A stretch of 17,130 nucleotides of DNA, from assembly GCA_033720955.1 (NCBI GenBank), contig JAWWBN010000061.1:1-17130 (forward strand), in the 5' to 3' direction. The DNA is from JAWWBN01 sp033720955. Its GTDB lineage: Bacteria > Acidobacteriota > Thermoanaerobaculia > Multivoradales > JAHEKO01. Shown here one piece after another: positions 1 through 7,170 of the stretch; position 1 is the first letter of the stretch; the number at the start of each line of letters is the position of its first letter. Position numbers and translations under genes: made by a program. Under the pieces are notes generated by a model, which was not told the DNA's origin, searched no databases, and was given only the letters and a program-made list of their open reading frames with translations.

Positions 1-141
1 GTCGAATTGGCGACGCTCGCGGCGTTCCTCCGCAAGGAGACCGAGCGCGATGGCAAGGAGCACAAGAAGGAGTTCAAGGGCACCGACGAGGAGCTCCAGG
101 CGATCATCGACTGGCTCGGGTCGCTGGAAGCGAAGGAGTAG
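1..141 (+). CDS. Small c-type cytochrome, C-terminal fragment (cut by window start)
   Basis: The frame is open from base 1 to a TAG at 139-141 and gives 46 residues, so the start and the heme motif lie outside the window. The visible part ends in an amphipathic helix with the pattern AFLRKE...HKK...IIDWLGSLE. This matches the last 50 or so residues of the monoheme cytochrome c at 8391-8756, which has AYLRKE...THKK...ILDWLGSLE. That match is the only reason for calling it a cytochrome. Both copies keep a His followed by two Lys. The fragment contains no Met, so this His could be the distal heme ligand (inference). It converges on the bc-type operon at 226-3622 and is probably a periplasmic electron shuttle. 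Confidence 0.75.
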   Translation, partial: VELATLAAFLRKETERDGKEHKKEFKGTDEELQAIIDWLGSLEAKE

Positions 142-225
142 ACCGTCGCGCCGGGCGGCGGCGCTCGGCTCCGCGACCCCTCGGCGCCGGCGTGCTCCGC
201 GGCCCGCCGGCCGGCGAGCCGCCCG

Positions 226-1995
226 TCAGCGCCCGCCTTCGCGCCGCGGGACGACGCCGGCCGCCGCCTCGCGCAGCGCCTCGCGGCGCGAGACCTCGCG
301 GATCTTGAGCGCCAGGGCCACGAGCACCAGGACGATCACGACCAGGGAGACCCCCAGCCCCGTCCGCCGGTAGCGCAGCTCGGCCAGGGCCTCGCGGGCG
401 TGCCCCAGGGCGCCGCGGGCGTGGTCCATGCCCTCCGCGTGCTTCTCGCTGAAGGACCCGGCGCCGCGCTCGAAGGCGTGGAGGAGCACCTCGAGCTGGA
501 TCTGGGCGTCCACCGCCAGCTCCAGCGCCGCCTGCGCCTCCCGCGTGTCCACCCCTCCGCGGCGCGCCGCGAGCAGCGCCCGCTCGGCGCGGGCGGTGGT
601 CGAGGTGAGCTCCTGGATCCTCTTCACGTAGGCGGCGCTGACCTCGAGCCCGGCCGGCTCGTCCGCCAGCAGGGGCTCGGCCGCATGGCAGTCGCCGCAG
701 CGGATCACCGGCAGCTCGACCGTCTCCCCCGAGGCTGGCTCGTCGTAGGTGAAGCGCGTCTTGCCGATGCGGAACTTCTGGAAGAGATTGCCGAACTCCG
801 CCCGCAGCCGCCGCTCCCCCCGCTCGCTGGCGGCAGAGTTGTGGGCCGGCAGGCTCAGGGCCCGCTCCACCAGCCAGTCGAAGCGCTCCGCCCCGGAGAG
901 CCCCGCGGCCTCGGCCTGCCCCAGCAGACCGGCGAGCTCCTCCTCGTAGTGGCGAACCCTCTTCGCGCTCTCCTCCTCGCCGGGGGCCAGCGGACCCACC
1001 CCCTCGTGGCAGAAGGCGCACGGCGTCGCCGGCAACGGATCCAGCGCCGCCAGGGTCGGGCGCACGATGGCGTGGTTGCGGTGGCAGGAGGCGCACTCGG
1101 TGAAGGGGTGCGCAGCGAGCGACAGCTCGGCCGCCGGCTCGGGCGCCTCGTGGCAGGCCGCGCAGCCCTCCTCGCCAGCGTCGGCCAGGTACTCCCGGTG
1201 CAGCTCCATGGCCTCGCGCTTCGCGCTGCCGCGGAAGAGGTCGGCCTCCCTCCCGTGGCACTGCCCGCAGACGAAGTTGATCGAGTCGACGCCCGGCGGC
1301 GCGGCGCCGTGGTTGCCATGGCAGTCGTTGCAGGTGGGTGCGAAGAGGTCGCCGCGGTCGAGCAGCGCCCGGGCGTGCACGCTGACCCGCCAGAGGGCGT
1401 GCTGGTTCACGGGGAGCGGGGTCCCGTCGTCCAGGGTGTAGCCGCCCATCCGCTCCGCGTCGGAGTGGCAGGCGGCGCAGGTCTGCGCCACGCGGCTCGG
1501 GTGGACGGGCGACTCCTTGGAGCGCCCCGAGACGATGCCGTGGGCGCCGTGACAGCCCACGCAGGTGGCCACGTTGACGTCGCCGGCGGCCAGGGCCAGG
1601 CCGTGCTGGCTGGTCCAGTACTCCGCCACCTGGTCGACCCGCGCGTCGGGGTCGAAACGCCGCATGTAGGTCGGGTCGGAGTGGCACTCCCCGCACAGAC
1701 CGGGTACGTCGGCCGCCGCCACGACCCCGCGGTAGGGGTTGGGCTCGTACCCCTCGTCCATGGCGTCGAGCTCCTCCGCCAGCGCCGGGTCCGGGTTGCC
1801 GCCGTGGCAGTCGTGACAACCGATGCCGCGCGCGGCGTGGAGCGAGCCGGCGTGGCTCGCCACGATCTCCAGCGCCTCCTCCTCGAACAGGTCGGGGTCG
1901 GAGTGGCAGGAGACGCAGGAGGTCGGGGGCGGCCCCTGCGCGGCCGCCGCGGCGGCCAGCAGCAGTCCGGGGATCAACGCCAGGGCCCGCGTCAA
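226..1995 (-). CDS. 11-heme membrane-anchored cytochrome c of a bc-type complex
   Basis: 589 residues. A signal peptide (about 1-20, Ala-rich, ending AAAAAQ) precedes eleven CxxCH motifs with first Cys at about residues 27, 60, 101, 145, 173, 222, 243, 278, 301, 326 and 433. The stretch from 340 to 545 is mostly helical and His-containing, holding only the last heme. A single membrane helix at about 547-566 follows, then a basic cytoplasmic tail, so the heme domain faces the periplasm. It is the last gene of an operon after Rieske and cytochrome b, where cytochrome c1 would normally be, so it probably accepts electrons from the Rieske centre (inference). The start is TTG: it directly follows the cytochrome b stop and has AGGAGG six bases upstream. 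Modules resemble the CbcL-like protein at 8668-10575, e.g. SPVHPSRVAQTCAACH here. Confidence 0.93.
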   Translation of the reverse strand: MTRALALIPGLLLAAAAAAQGPPPTSCVSCHSDPDLFEEEALEIVASHAGSLHAARGIGCHDCHGGNPDPALAEELDAMDEGYEPNPYRGVVAAADVPGLCGECHSDPTYMRRFDPDARVDQVAEYWTSQHGLALAAGDVNVATCVGCHGAHGIVSGRSKESPVHPSRVAQTCAACHSDAERMGGYTLDDGTPLPVNQHALWRVSVHARALLDRGDLFAPTCNDCHGNHGAAPPGVDSINFVCGQCHGREADLFRGSAKREAMELHREYLADAGEEGCAACHEAPEPAAELSLAAHPFTECASCHRNHAIVRPTLAALDPLPATPCAFCHEGVGPLAPGEEESAKRVRHYEEELAGLLGQAEAAGLSGAERFDWLVERALSLPAHNSAASERGERRLRAEFGNLFQKFRIGKTRFTYDEPASGETVELPVIRCGDCHAAEPLLADEPAGLEVSAAYVKRIQELTSTTARAERALLAARRGGVDTREAQAALELAVDAQIQLEVLLHAFERGAGSFSEKHAEGMDHARGALGHAREALAELRYRRTGLGVSLVVIVLVLVALALKIREVSRREALREAAAGVVPRREGGR

Positions 1996-2007
1996 CTAGA
2001 ACCTCCT
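1993..2007 (-). promoter_or_regulatory. Ribosome binding site fixing a TTG start
   Basis: On the minus strand AGGAGG (bases 2002-2007) lies six bases before TTG (1993-1995). The Shine-Dalgarno sequence sits inside the last codons of cytochrome b, and its TAG stop (1996-1998) touches the TTG. This supports translational coupling and explains why a non-ATG start is chosen for the 11-heme protein. Confidence 0.75.
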
Positions 2008-3147
2008 CGTGGCGACGGCCAGCACCTTCATCAACGCGGCGAAGGCCAGGACCACCAGCACCGGCACCAGCGACCGGTAGCCCCAGGCGGTCATTCCCAC
2101 GACGTAGACGAGCGCCCCCGCTCCGACCCAGGACAGCAGCGAGCCGCGACCCAGCCGGCTTCCGGGGCGGTCCAGGAAGGGCACCAGGAGGAGGGCCAGC
2201 CCGGCCGCGCCGAAGAGGAGGATGGGGAACGCCTCGTACTCGATCCCCGCGACCTCGCCCCCGGGCACCAGCTTCAGGGTCTCGAACATGAACATGAAGT
2301 ACCACTCGGGCCTTATGTCCTTGTAGGCCGGCGCGAAGGGGTCGGCCTTCTCCCCCAGCTCCCAGGGAAAGAGCGCCGCCATGGCCGCCAGGACTCCCAG
2401 CGCCAGGACCCATCCGAACAGGTCGCGCAGCGCGAAGTCGGGGAAGAAGCGCATGGGCCGGCGGCGGGCGGCGGTCTTCTCCTCGCCCGGCGGCACGCTC
2501 ATCCCCTGCACCTGGACGAGCAGCAGATGGAGCCCCAGGAGCGCGGTGGTGATCGCCGGCAGGATGGCCACGTGCCAGCCGTAGAAGCGGGACAAGGTGC
2601 CCCCGGTGACCTGGTCGCCGCCGCGCAGAAAGCGGACCAGCCACTCGCCGACCACCGGCACCGCTCCGGCGATGTCCGTTCCCACCTTCGTGGCGAAGAA
2701 GGCGAGCTGGTTCCAGGGCAGGAGATAGCCGGAGAAGCCGAAGCCCAGGGAGAGAAACAGCAGCAGCACGCCGCTGATCCAGGTGATCTCGCGCGGCGGA
2801 CGGTAGGCCCGCAGGAAGAACACCGACGCCAGGTGCGCCACGGCGAAGAAGACCATGAGGTTGGCCGACCACGAGTGGACCGAACGAATCAACCAGCCGA
2901 ACGGCACCGTGGTCATGATGAACTCGACCGACTCGAAGGCCTCGTCGGCGGACGGCCGGTAGTAGAGCATCAGCAGGATCCCGGAGCCCACCTGGACCAG
3001 AAAGAAGAAGAGGGTCATCCCTCCCAGGTAGTAGAAGACGGTGTGCTGATGCACCGGCACCGTCTTGTGGGCGGCGAACTCCCTGAGCGCCGCCAGATCG
3101 AACCGCGCCTCCAGCCACTGGCGGAGACCTCTGGCGGAGCCGGCCAT
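1996..3147 (-). CDS. Cytochrome b (fused b6/subunit IV type) of a bc-type complex
   Basis: 383 residues, polytopic inner-membrane quinol oxidase subunit. Heme b ligands are visible as H91/H105 (spacing 14) and H192/H207 (spacing 15). The 15-residue spacing in the second pair is typical of b6-type rather than mitochondrial-type cytochrome b. A PEWY quinol-site motif is at 280-283. The N-terminal stretch FYYLGGMTLFFFLVQVGSG and the LYYRPS motif are strongly b6-like, and the C-terminal third matches subunit IV, so the two parts are joined in one chain. At the position of the Cys that binds heme c-i in true b6 proteins there is Tyr40. The gene starts 7 bases after the Rieske stop; GAGGAG lies 11 bases before the ATG. 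It directly precedes the 11-heme cytochrome. Confidence 0.95.
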   Translation of the reverse strand: MAGSARGLRQWLEARFDLAALREFAAHKTVPVHQHTVFYYLGGMTLFFFLVQVGSGILLMLYYRPSADEAFESVEFIMTTVPFGWLIRSVHSWSANLMVFFAVAHLASVFFLRAYRPPREITWISGVLLLFLSLGFGFSGYLLPWNQLAFFATKVGTDIAGAVPVVGEWLVRFLRGGDQVTGGTLSRFYGWHVAILPAITTALLGLHLLLVQVQGMSVPPGEEKTAARRRPMRFFPDFALRDLFGWVLALGVLAAMAALFPWELGEKADPFAPAYKDIRPEWYFMFMFETLKLVPGGEVAGIEYEAFPILLFGAAGLALLLVPFLDRPGSRLGRGSLLSWVGAGALVYVVGMTAWGYRSLVPVLVVLAFAALMKVLAVATRRF

Positions 3148-3154
3148 CGAGCCT

Positions 3155-3622
3155 TCAGCTCCTCGAGACGACGAGGCTGTCGGGCGCGCTCGAGCCCGAG
3201 GGCACCACGTCCACGCGGTAGGCCGCCAGCGGCCTGGGCGGCGGACCCGCGACCTGGCGTCCGTTCAGGTCGTACTCGCCGTTGTGGCAGTTGCACCAGA
3301 TCCGCCGCTCCTTCTTCTGGTACTCCACGATGCAGTCCAGATGGGTGCAGGTGCCGGCGAAGGCGCGGAAGTCGTTCTCCGAGACCCGGATCAGGATGAC
3401 CGGCTCGTTGCCGAAGCGGACGATCTTGAATCCCCGGTCGAGGAGCTCGGGATCGTTCACCGGCCCCGCCTGCACCTGGCGGGTGGTCGCCTCCGGGATG
3501 CGGGGCGGGCTCACGAAGCGCAGCACGGGGTAGAGCACCGAGACCGCCAGCGCCCCGGCGGAGGTTCCCAGGAGCCAGTTCAGAAAACGCCGCCGGGGCG
3601 TATCGTCTATGCCCATCTTCAT
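3155..3622 (-). CDS. Rieske [2Fe-2S] protein of a bc-type complex
   Basis: 155 residues from the ATG at 3622; a second ATG two codons later is possible and there is no strong Shine-Dalgarno for either. The N-terminus has a twin-arginine-like motif (RRRFLNW, residues 10-16) followed by a hydrophobic helix at about 17-36, as expected for Tat-inserted Rieske subunits. Box 1 is CTHLDC (92-97) and box 2 is CNCH (110-113). The predicted cluster ligands are C92, H94, C110 and H113, and C97-C112 would form the stabilising disulfide. It would move electrons from quinol at the cytochrome b Qo site to the downstream multiheme cytochrome. It is the first gene of the operon, 7 bases before cytochrome b. 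Confidence 0.95.
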   Translation of the reverse strand: MKMGIDDTPRRRFLNWLLGTSAGALAVSVLYPVLRFVSPPRIPEATTRQVQAGPVNDPELLDRGFKIVRFGNEPVILIRVSENDFRAFAGTCTHLDCIVEYQKKERRIWCNCHNGEYDLNGRQVAGPPPRPLAAYRVDVVPSGSSAPDSLVVSRS

Positions 3623-3630
3623 CGTGCCGT

Positions 3631-3661
3631 CGGCTGCCGCCACAGTACCAGCCGGCAGCCG
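3631..3661. repeat. 9-bp inverted repeat upstream of the Rieske gene
   Basis: CGGCTGCCG (3631-3639) and CGGCAGCCG (3653-3661) are perfect inverted copies separated by 13 bases. They lie 8 bases before the Rieske ATG, in the 114-base gap between divergent genes. They could be an operator or a hairpin in the 5' leader of the bc operon. Confidence 0.45.
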
Positions 3662-3688
3662 TCCCCCGGACCGCCCCAAAAGGTGGTC

Positions 3689-3716
3689 TTGCGCTTCCCG
3701 GTGGATCGGGTAGCCT
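3689..3716 (+). promoter_or_regulatory. Possible weak sigma70-like promoter
   Basis: TTGCGC (3689-3694) and TAGCCT (3711-3716) are separated by 16 bases and lie 20 bases before the ATG of the small membrane protein. Each box matches the consensus at only three positions, so this is tentative. Confidence 0.2.
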
Positions 3717-3736
3717 CGGCCTCGGAGGGGGGATCG

Positions 3737-4102
3737 ATGTCGTACGAAACCTACAAGCTGTTCCACGTCCTGGGGATGCTGCTGATCTTCTTCGGCCTCG
3801 GTGGCGTCGCCGTCCACGCCGCCGGCGGCGGGCAGCGGGACGACAACCCGCTGCGCAAGGCGCTCGGCGCGGCGCACGGCGTCGGCCTGCTGCTGCTGCT
3901 GGTGGCCGGCTTCGGCATGCTCGCCCGGCTGCAGCTCTCCTTCGCGTCGGGGTGGCTGTGGGCCAAGATCGCGATCTGGCTGGTGCTGGGCTTCGCGACC
4001 ATGCTGCCCTACCGCAGCCGGTCGCTGGCCCGGTGGTCGGTGGTGATCTTCCCGCTGCTGGGGCTGGCGGCGGCCTACCTGGCCCGCTTCAAGCCCTTCT
4101 GA
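3737..4102 (+). CDS. Small four-helix integral membrane protein, function unknown
   Basis: 121 residues. Four hydrophobic segments are seen at about 8-28, 45-65, 71-90 and 98-116, joined by short loops. The ATG at 3737 has a G-rich Shine-Dalgarno (GGAGG at about 3724-3728) and was preferred over a longer in-frame extension upstream. Histidines H10, H27 and H47 lie in or next to the first two helices, so a b-type heme or a metal site is conceivable. I see no motif that proves this and do not assign a family. The size and topology recall SirB/CopD-like small membrane proteins, but only loosely. It is transcribed divergently from the bc operon and may share a regulatory region with it. Confidence 0.85.
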   Translation: MSYETYKLFHVLGMLLIFFGLGGVAVHAAGGGQRDDNPLRKALGAAHGVGLLLLLVAGFGMLARLQLSFASGWLWAKIAIWLVLGFATMLPYRSRSLARWSVVIFPLLGLAAAYLARFKPF

Positions 4103-4108
4103 TCCGAG

Positions 4109-4126
4109 GGCGCCCGTCAGGGCGCC
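4109..4126. terminator. Hairpin between convergent genes
   Basis: GGCGCCC (4109-4115), a four-base loop GTCA, then GGGCGCC (4120-4126) form a perfect 7-bp GC stem. It sits where the small membrane protein and the hydrolase gene converge and overlaps the hydrolase stop codon. There is no T tract, so it is at best a factor-dependent or weak bidirectional terminator. Confidence 0.4.
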
Positions 4127-5202
4127 GGCGCCAGGGTCGCCAGGAGGCCGAAGTGGTCCGACGGGAGGAGTCCGTCCACCGGCTCGTCGAGAACCCTCCG
4201 CGCGACCACCAACCGCCAGCCGCCGGCGGCGAAGAGATGGTCGATCTGGCGGGCGATGCGGTGGCGCGGCTCGAGCAGCGCCTCGAGCTCGGGCAGCCCG
4301 AAGGTCGGTACCGGCGCATCCCGCTGGGCGGCGATGCGGTAGTTCTCGGCGTTGGCGAGCGGATCCCGGGTCGCGAAGCCGAGACCCACGGCGAGGCTGC
4401 GGTAGCCCGCTCTCTCCACCTCCAGGATCCCCGGCGCGCCGGGCTCGACGTTGAAGTCGCCGCCCAGGATCGCGGGCGCGGCGCCGCGGCCGCCACCGAC
4501 CCGCCGGCGCCGTCGCTCCAGATCGGCCAGGAGCCGGCGCGCTTCGACCAAGCTCCGCTCCCGGCCTCTCGCGACCCGCTTCTCGATGACCCGCCGCTGG
4601 CGCGGCGTCACCCGGCCCACCGAAGCCAGCCGGTCGAGCCCCTCGTCGAACCCCGGCGGCAGAAAGGGCGGCGCGAAGAGGTGGGTGACGCCAACCACCA
4701 CCTCCCGCCCGGCGTGCCGAACGCTGCCCACCAGCAGATAGCGCGACTCGCGCGTCTGCAGACCGAAGCTCGGGGTGCAGAAGCCGTTGCCGGAGAGACG
4801 GCGGCTGCCGAGCCGGCGCAGCTCCAGCCCCGGCCTCGCGAGGATCGCCAGGCCCTCGTTGACGTTCACCGGAATCTTGAGGAGGAGGCCGAGGTGGAGG
4901 CCGCAGCTCGCCACCTTGCCGATCCCCGTATAGCCCAGCGCCCGCGCGTAGCGCCGCAAGCCGCGGCGGTTCGGGTTCACCTCCTGGAGGAGGATCAGGT
5001 CGGGGTCGAGCCGGCGGATCTCCTCGACCTGGGCGGCAAAGCGGCGCTCGCGGCGCTCCTCCGGCTCGCCGGGGAAGCGCCAAAGGCTCTCCCCGCGGCG
5101 CAGACCGTGCCAGACGTTGAAGGAGAGGACCGTGAGCTCGTCGCCGGGGACGGGCGGTGCGACGGCGAGCCAGCCGACGAGGACGAGAACTGCCCGGGGC
5201 AC
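4117..5202 (-). CDS. Exported endonuclease/exonuclease/phosphatase-family hydrolase
   Basis: 361 residues with a GTG start and a short signal-like N-terminus (about 1-20, ending PVPGDE). The DNase I-like metal-dependent phosphoesterase fold is indicated by the full catalytic set in order: SFNVWHG with N29, LQEV with E74, GVTHL with H174, GGDFNVEP with D249 and N251, QIDH with D321, and SDH with D349/H350. Members cleave phosphodiester or phosphomonoester bonds in nucleic acids, inositol phosphates or sphingolipids; the substrate cannot be told here. Export would place it in the periplasm or outside. It separates the bc operon from the porin-cytochrome operon and has no obvious link to electron transfer. 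An Arg-rich segment at about 228-238 is an unusual insertion. Confidence 0.9.
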   Translation of the reverse strand: MPRAVLVLVGWLAVAPPVPGDELTVLSFNVWHGLRRGESLWRFPGEPEERRERRFAAQVEEIRRLDPDLILLQEVNPNRRGLRRYARALGYTGIGKVASCGLHLGLLLKIPVNVNEGLAILARPGLELRRLGSRRLSGNGFCTPSFGLQTRESRYLLVGSVRHAGREVVVGVTHLFAPPFLPPGFDEGLDRLASVGRVTPRQRRVIEKRVARGRERSLVEARRLLADLERRRRRVGGGRGAAPAILGGDFNVEPGAPGILEVERAGYRSLAVGLGFATRDPLANAENYRIAAQRDAPVPTFGLPELEALLEPRHRIARQIDHLFAAGGWRLVVARRVLDEPVDGLLPSDHFGLLATLAPAP

Positions 5203-5235
5203 GCTCGCGAGATGCTAGCAGGGCGCTCGCGAGCG
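5202..5235. repeat. Repeated palindromes at the hydrolase start
   Basis: The 10-mer CGCTCGCGAG occurs at 5202-5211 and again at 5224-5233, exactly 22 bases apart; each holds the palindrome CTCGCGAG. Between them is TGCTAGCA (5213-5220), another 8-bp palindrome. The second copy extends to the 12-bp palindrome CGCTCGCGAGCG (5224-5235). Spacing of about two helical turns directly upstream of the GTG start suggests an operator for the hydrolase gene. Confidence 0.4.
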
Positions 5236-5244
5236 GCCCCGGGC

Positions 5245-5271
5245 GAGGACGCCACCCGAGGGGGGCGCCTC
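5245..5271. terminator. Possible hairpin terminator downstream of the MtrB/PioB-family gene
   Basis: GAGG(A)CGCC (5245-5253, bulged A) pairs with GGCGCCTC (5264-5271) around a 10-base loop, 11 bases after the stop of the barrel gene on the minus strand. No T tract follows, so the call is weak. Confidence 0.3.
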
Positions 5272-5281
5272 GAGAGAAGCG

Positions 5282-7159
5282 CTACCAGCGGTAGCCGATC
5301 GAGAACTCTCCGATGTCGGCGTCGTAGTCGTCGAAGTCGAAGCCGGTCTCGTCGTAGTCGATCGTCCGGTAGCCCAGGTGGAGCAGGTAGTCGCCGAGGC
5401 CGAACTCGACCCACAGGCGATAGTCCTCGCGCTCCAGGCCGAAGCTGCCGGAGTTGTCGATCTGCCGCGCGTCGGCGCCGACGAGCCACCTGCCGTCCAT
5501 GTCGTAGACCACGCGGGCGTCGATGATGTCGGTGTCCGCGTCGTAGAAGACCGTGATGGGCAGCACGGCTCCGCCACCGAAGCCGGGCAAGGTCGTGATC
5601 TCCTGGTCGCTCTTGCGATCGACATCGATGTTGGAGAAGCCCAGGGAGGCCCGCAGCCGGTCGCGGTCGTAGTTGAGCCGCACGGCGAGCTGGTCGTAGT
5701 CGGACTTCCAGGTGGAGAGGTCGTTCTCGACCTCGTTGATCGCGTACGACCCGGTGACCGTGAGCCCCCGGTCGTTGCCGTAGCTCCCCCGCAGCTTGTA
5801 GCGCTGGCGGTCGGTGGGCGAGGCGAGCGCGAACGGATTGTCGAACGAGCTGTCCTCGAGCTCGAGGTTCAGGCTGCACCGCTTGGCCGGACGCCAGCCG
5901 ACGTTGGCGAAATAGCCGCTCTGGTCGGTCTCGACCCTCTCGCCGTGGCCCTCGCCGTCCTCCGACCACTCGAAGTCCAGGTCGCGGGTCTCCTCGCGCA
6001 CCCCCGCCGCGACGGTGACGTCGGCCGAGACGTGGAACTGCGCTCCGATCTCGTAGACGTCGGTGTCGATCTCCCAACGGCCGCGGTTGACCACCCCGTC
6101 GTCGAGCCGGACGTCGCCGTTCTGGTCGAGCGTGTACGAGCGGGCCCCTACCAGCAGCGCCCACCGCGGGTTGAAGCGGTAGGTCAGGTCGAGGTCGTAG
6201 AGGTCCAGATCGCGCTCGATGTCGCCGACCGACCTGGAGTCGATCGCCAGGGGCGAGCCGTTGAAGGCGGTCCCGGCTCCGCTCTCCGAGCTGGTCTGGT
6301 CGAGCTCGAGCGACTGGCGGTTCGCCTGCAGCTTCACCAGCAGCTTGTCGTTCGGGTTGGCGATCAGCCGCACGATCGAGTCGTTGCTGGTGTACTCGTA
6401 GGGATACGAGAAGAAGTAGAAGTCGAGAGTCGTGGCGTCGGCCGGGTCCTCGCCCAACGACCGGCCGGGCAGGAAGATGTCGACGTCGTTCTCGAAGTCG
6501 CGGATCTGCTGCTCGAGCACCAGGGTCACCTTGTCCCACGAGTACTCGAAGGCGCCGGTGTAGGCGTTGTACGACTCGTGCACCGGCTTGTCGAGCTCGA
6601 ACTCGTCGCGCGAGATGTCGAGTGTGGTGGTGCTCTCGCCGCGCCGCGTGTAGCGGTCGAGGCCGAAGGTGAACTTGGCGCGCTCGCTGATCCAGATCTT
6701 GAACTGGCCGCGGTCGTGCACGCGGGAGAAGTCGAAGTGGTGGAAGTCGCCCGCCAGGGCCACCGCCGGGTCGCCGGCGAGCTCGACGGGCAGGATGACG
6801 TCCTCGTAGAAGTAGTCCGACTTGCGACGGCTGTAGTCGAAGTCGTACCGCCCGTACTTCTCGACCGACAGCCTCATCGTCTCGAAGGGGTCGCCGCCGA
6901 AGTTGTTGACGTCGATCTGCACCTTGTCGGCGAACCTGCGCATGGCGTCGCCGGGGATGTAGTCGATGTCCAGCCGGAAGAGACGGGGGCCGTCGTCGAG
7001 GTTGAAGTCCTCTTTGTACTTGGTGGGCGAGCCGCTGACGTCCACCGTGCGGAATCCGATCTGGAAGCTGCCGGTGAACGCTCCCTCCTCCTGAGCGGCC
7101 GCGGGGGCCGCGAGGCTCAGGAGCAGAGCGGCCAGGGTGATCAGCTTGACGCTCTTCAT
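5282..7159 (-). CDS. MtrB/PioB-family outer-membrane beta-barrel (decaheme-associated porin)
   Basis: 625 residues. A signal peptide (1 to about 22, ending APAAAQ) is followed by a long run of alternating hydrophobic/polar strands rich in Tyr, Asp and Arg, with short acidic turns. The chain ends in an aromatic-rich strand, FSIGYRW, a typical signal for outer-membrane barrel assembly. The N-terminal GFRTVDVSGSPTKYKEDF segment and the overall length fit the MtrB/PioB family, which wraps a decaheme cytochrome to make an electron conduit across the outer membrane. The mature N-terminal region has no CxxC pair, unlike Shewanella MtrB and more like PioB. The start at 7159 is supported by GAGGAG six bases upstream. 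It lies 11 bases after the decaheme gene, so the two should be co-expressed. MtrB, MtoB, PioB or DmsF cannot be told apart here. Confidence 0.9.
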   Translation of the reverse strand: MKSVKLITLAALLLSLAAPAAAQEEGAFTGSFQIGFRTVDVSGSPTKYKEDFNLDDGPRLFRLDIDYIPGDAMRRFADKVQIDVNNFGGDPFETMRLSVEKYGRYDFDYSRRKSDYFYEDVILPVELAGDPAVALAGDFHHFDFSRVHDRGQFKIWISERAKFTFGLDRYTRRGESTTTLDISRDEFELDKPVHESYNAYTGAFEYSWDKVTLVLEQQIRDFENDVDIFLPGRSLGEDPADATTLDFYFFSYPYEYTSNDSIVRLIANPNDKLLVKLQANRQSLELDQTSSESGAGTAFNGSPLAIDSRSVGDIERDLDLYDLDLTYRFNPRWALLVGARSYTLDQNGDVRLDDGVVNRGRWEIDTDVYEIGAQFHVSADVTVAAGVREETRDLDFEWSEDGEGHGERVETDQSGYFANVGWRPAKRCSLNLELEDSSFDNPFALASPTDRQRYKLRGSYGNDRGLTVTGSYAINEVENDLSTWKSDYDQLAVRLNYDRDRLRASLGFSNIDVDRKSDQEITTLPGFGGGAVLPITVFYDADTDIIDARVVYDMDGRWLVGADARQIDNSGSFGLEREDYRLWVEFGLGDYLLHLGYRTIDYDETGFDFDDYDADIGEFSIGYRW

Positions 7160-7170
7160 GGTCGAGCTCC

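Noticed and set aside
400..3399. Very long open frame on the plus strand opposite the bc operon
   Set aside because: Its translation is His/Gln/Arg/Gly-rich without motifs, and the opposite strand encodes clear heme, Rieske and cytochrome b motifs. It is a GC-rich shadow.
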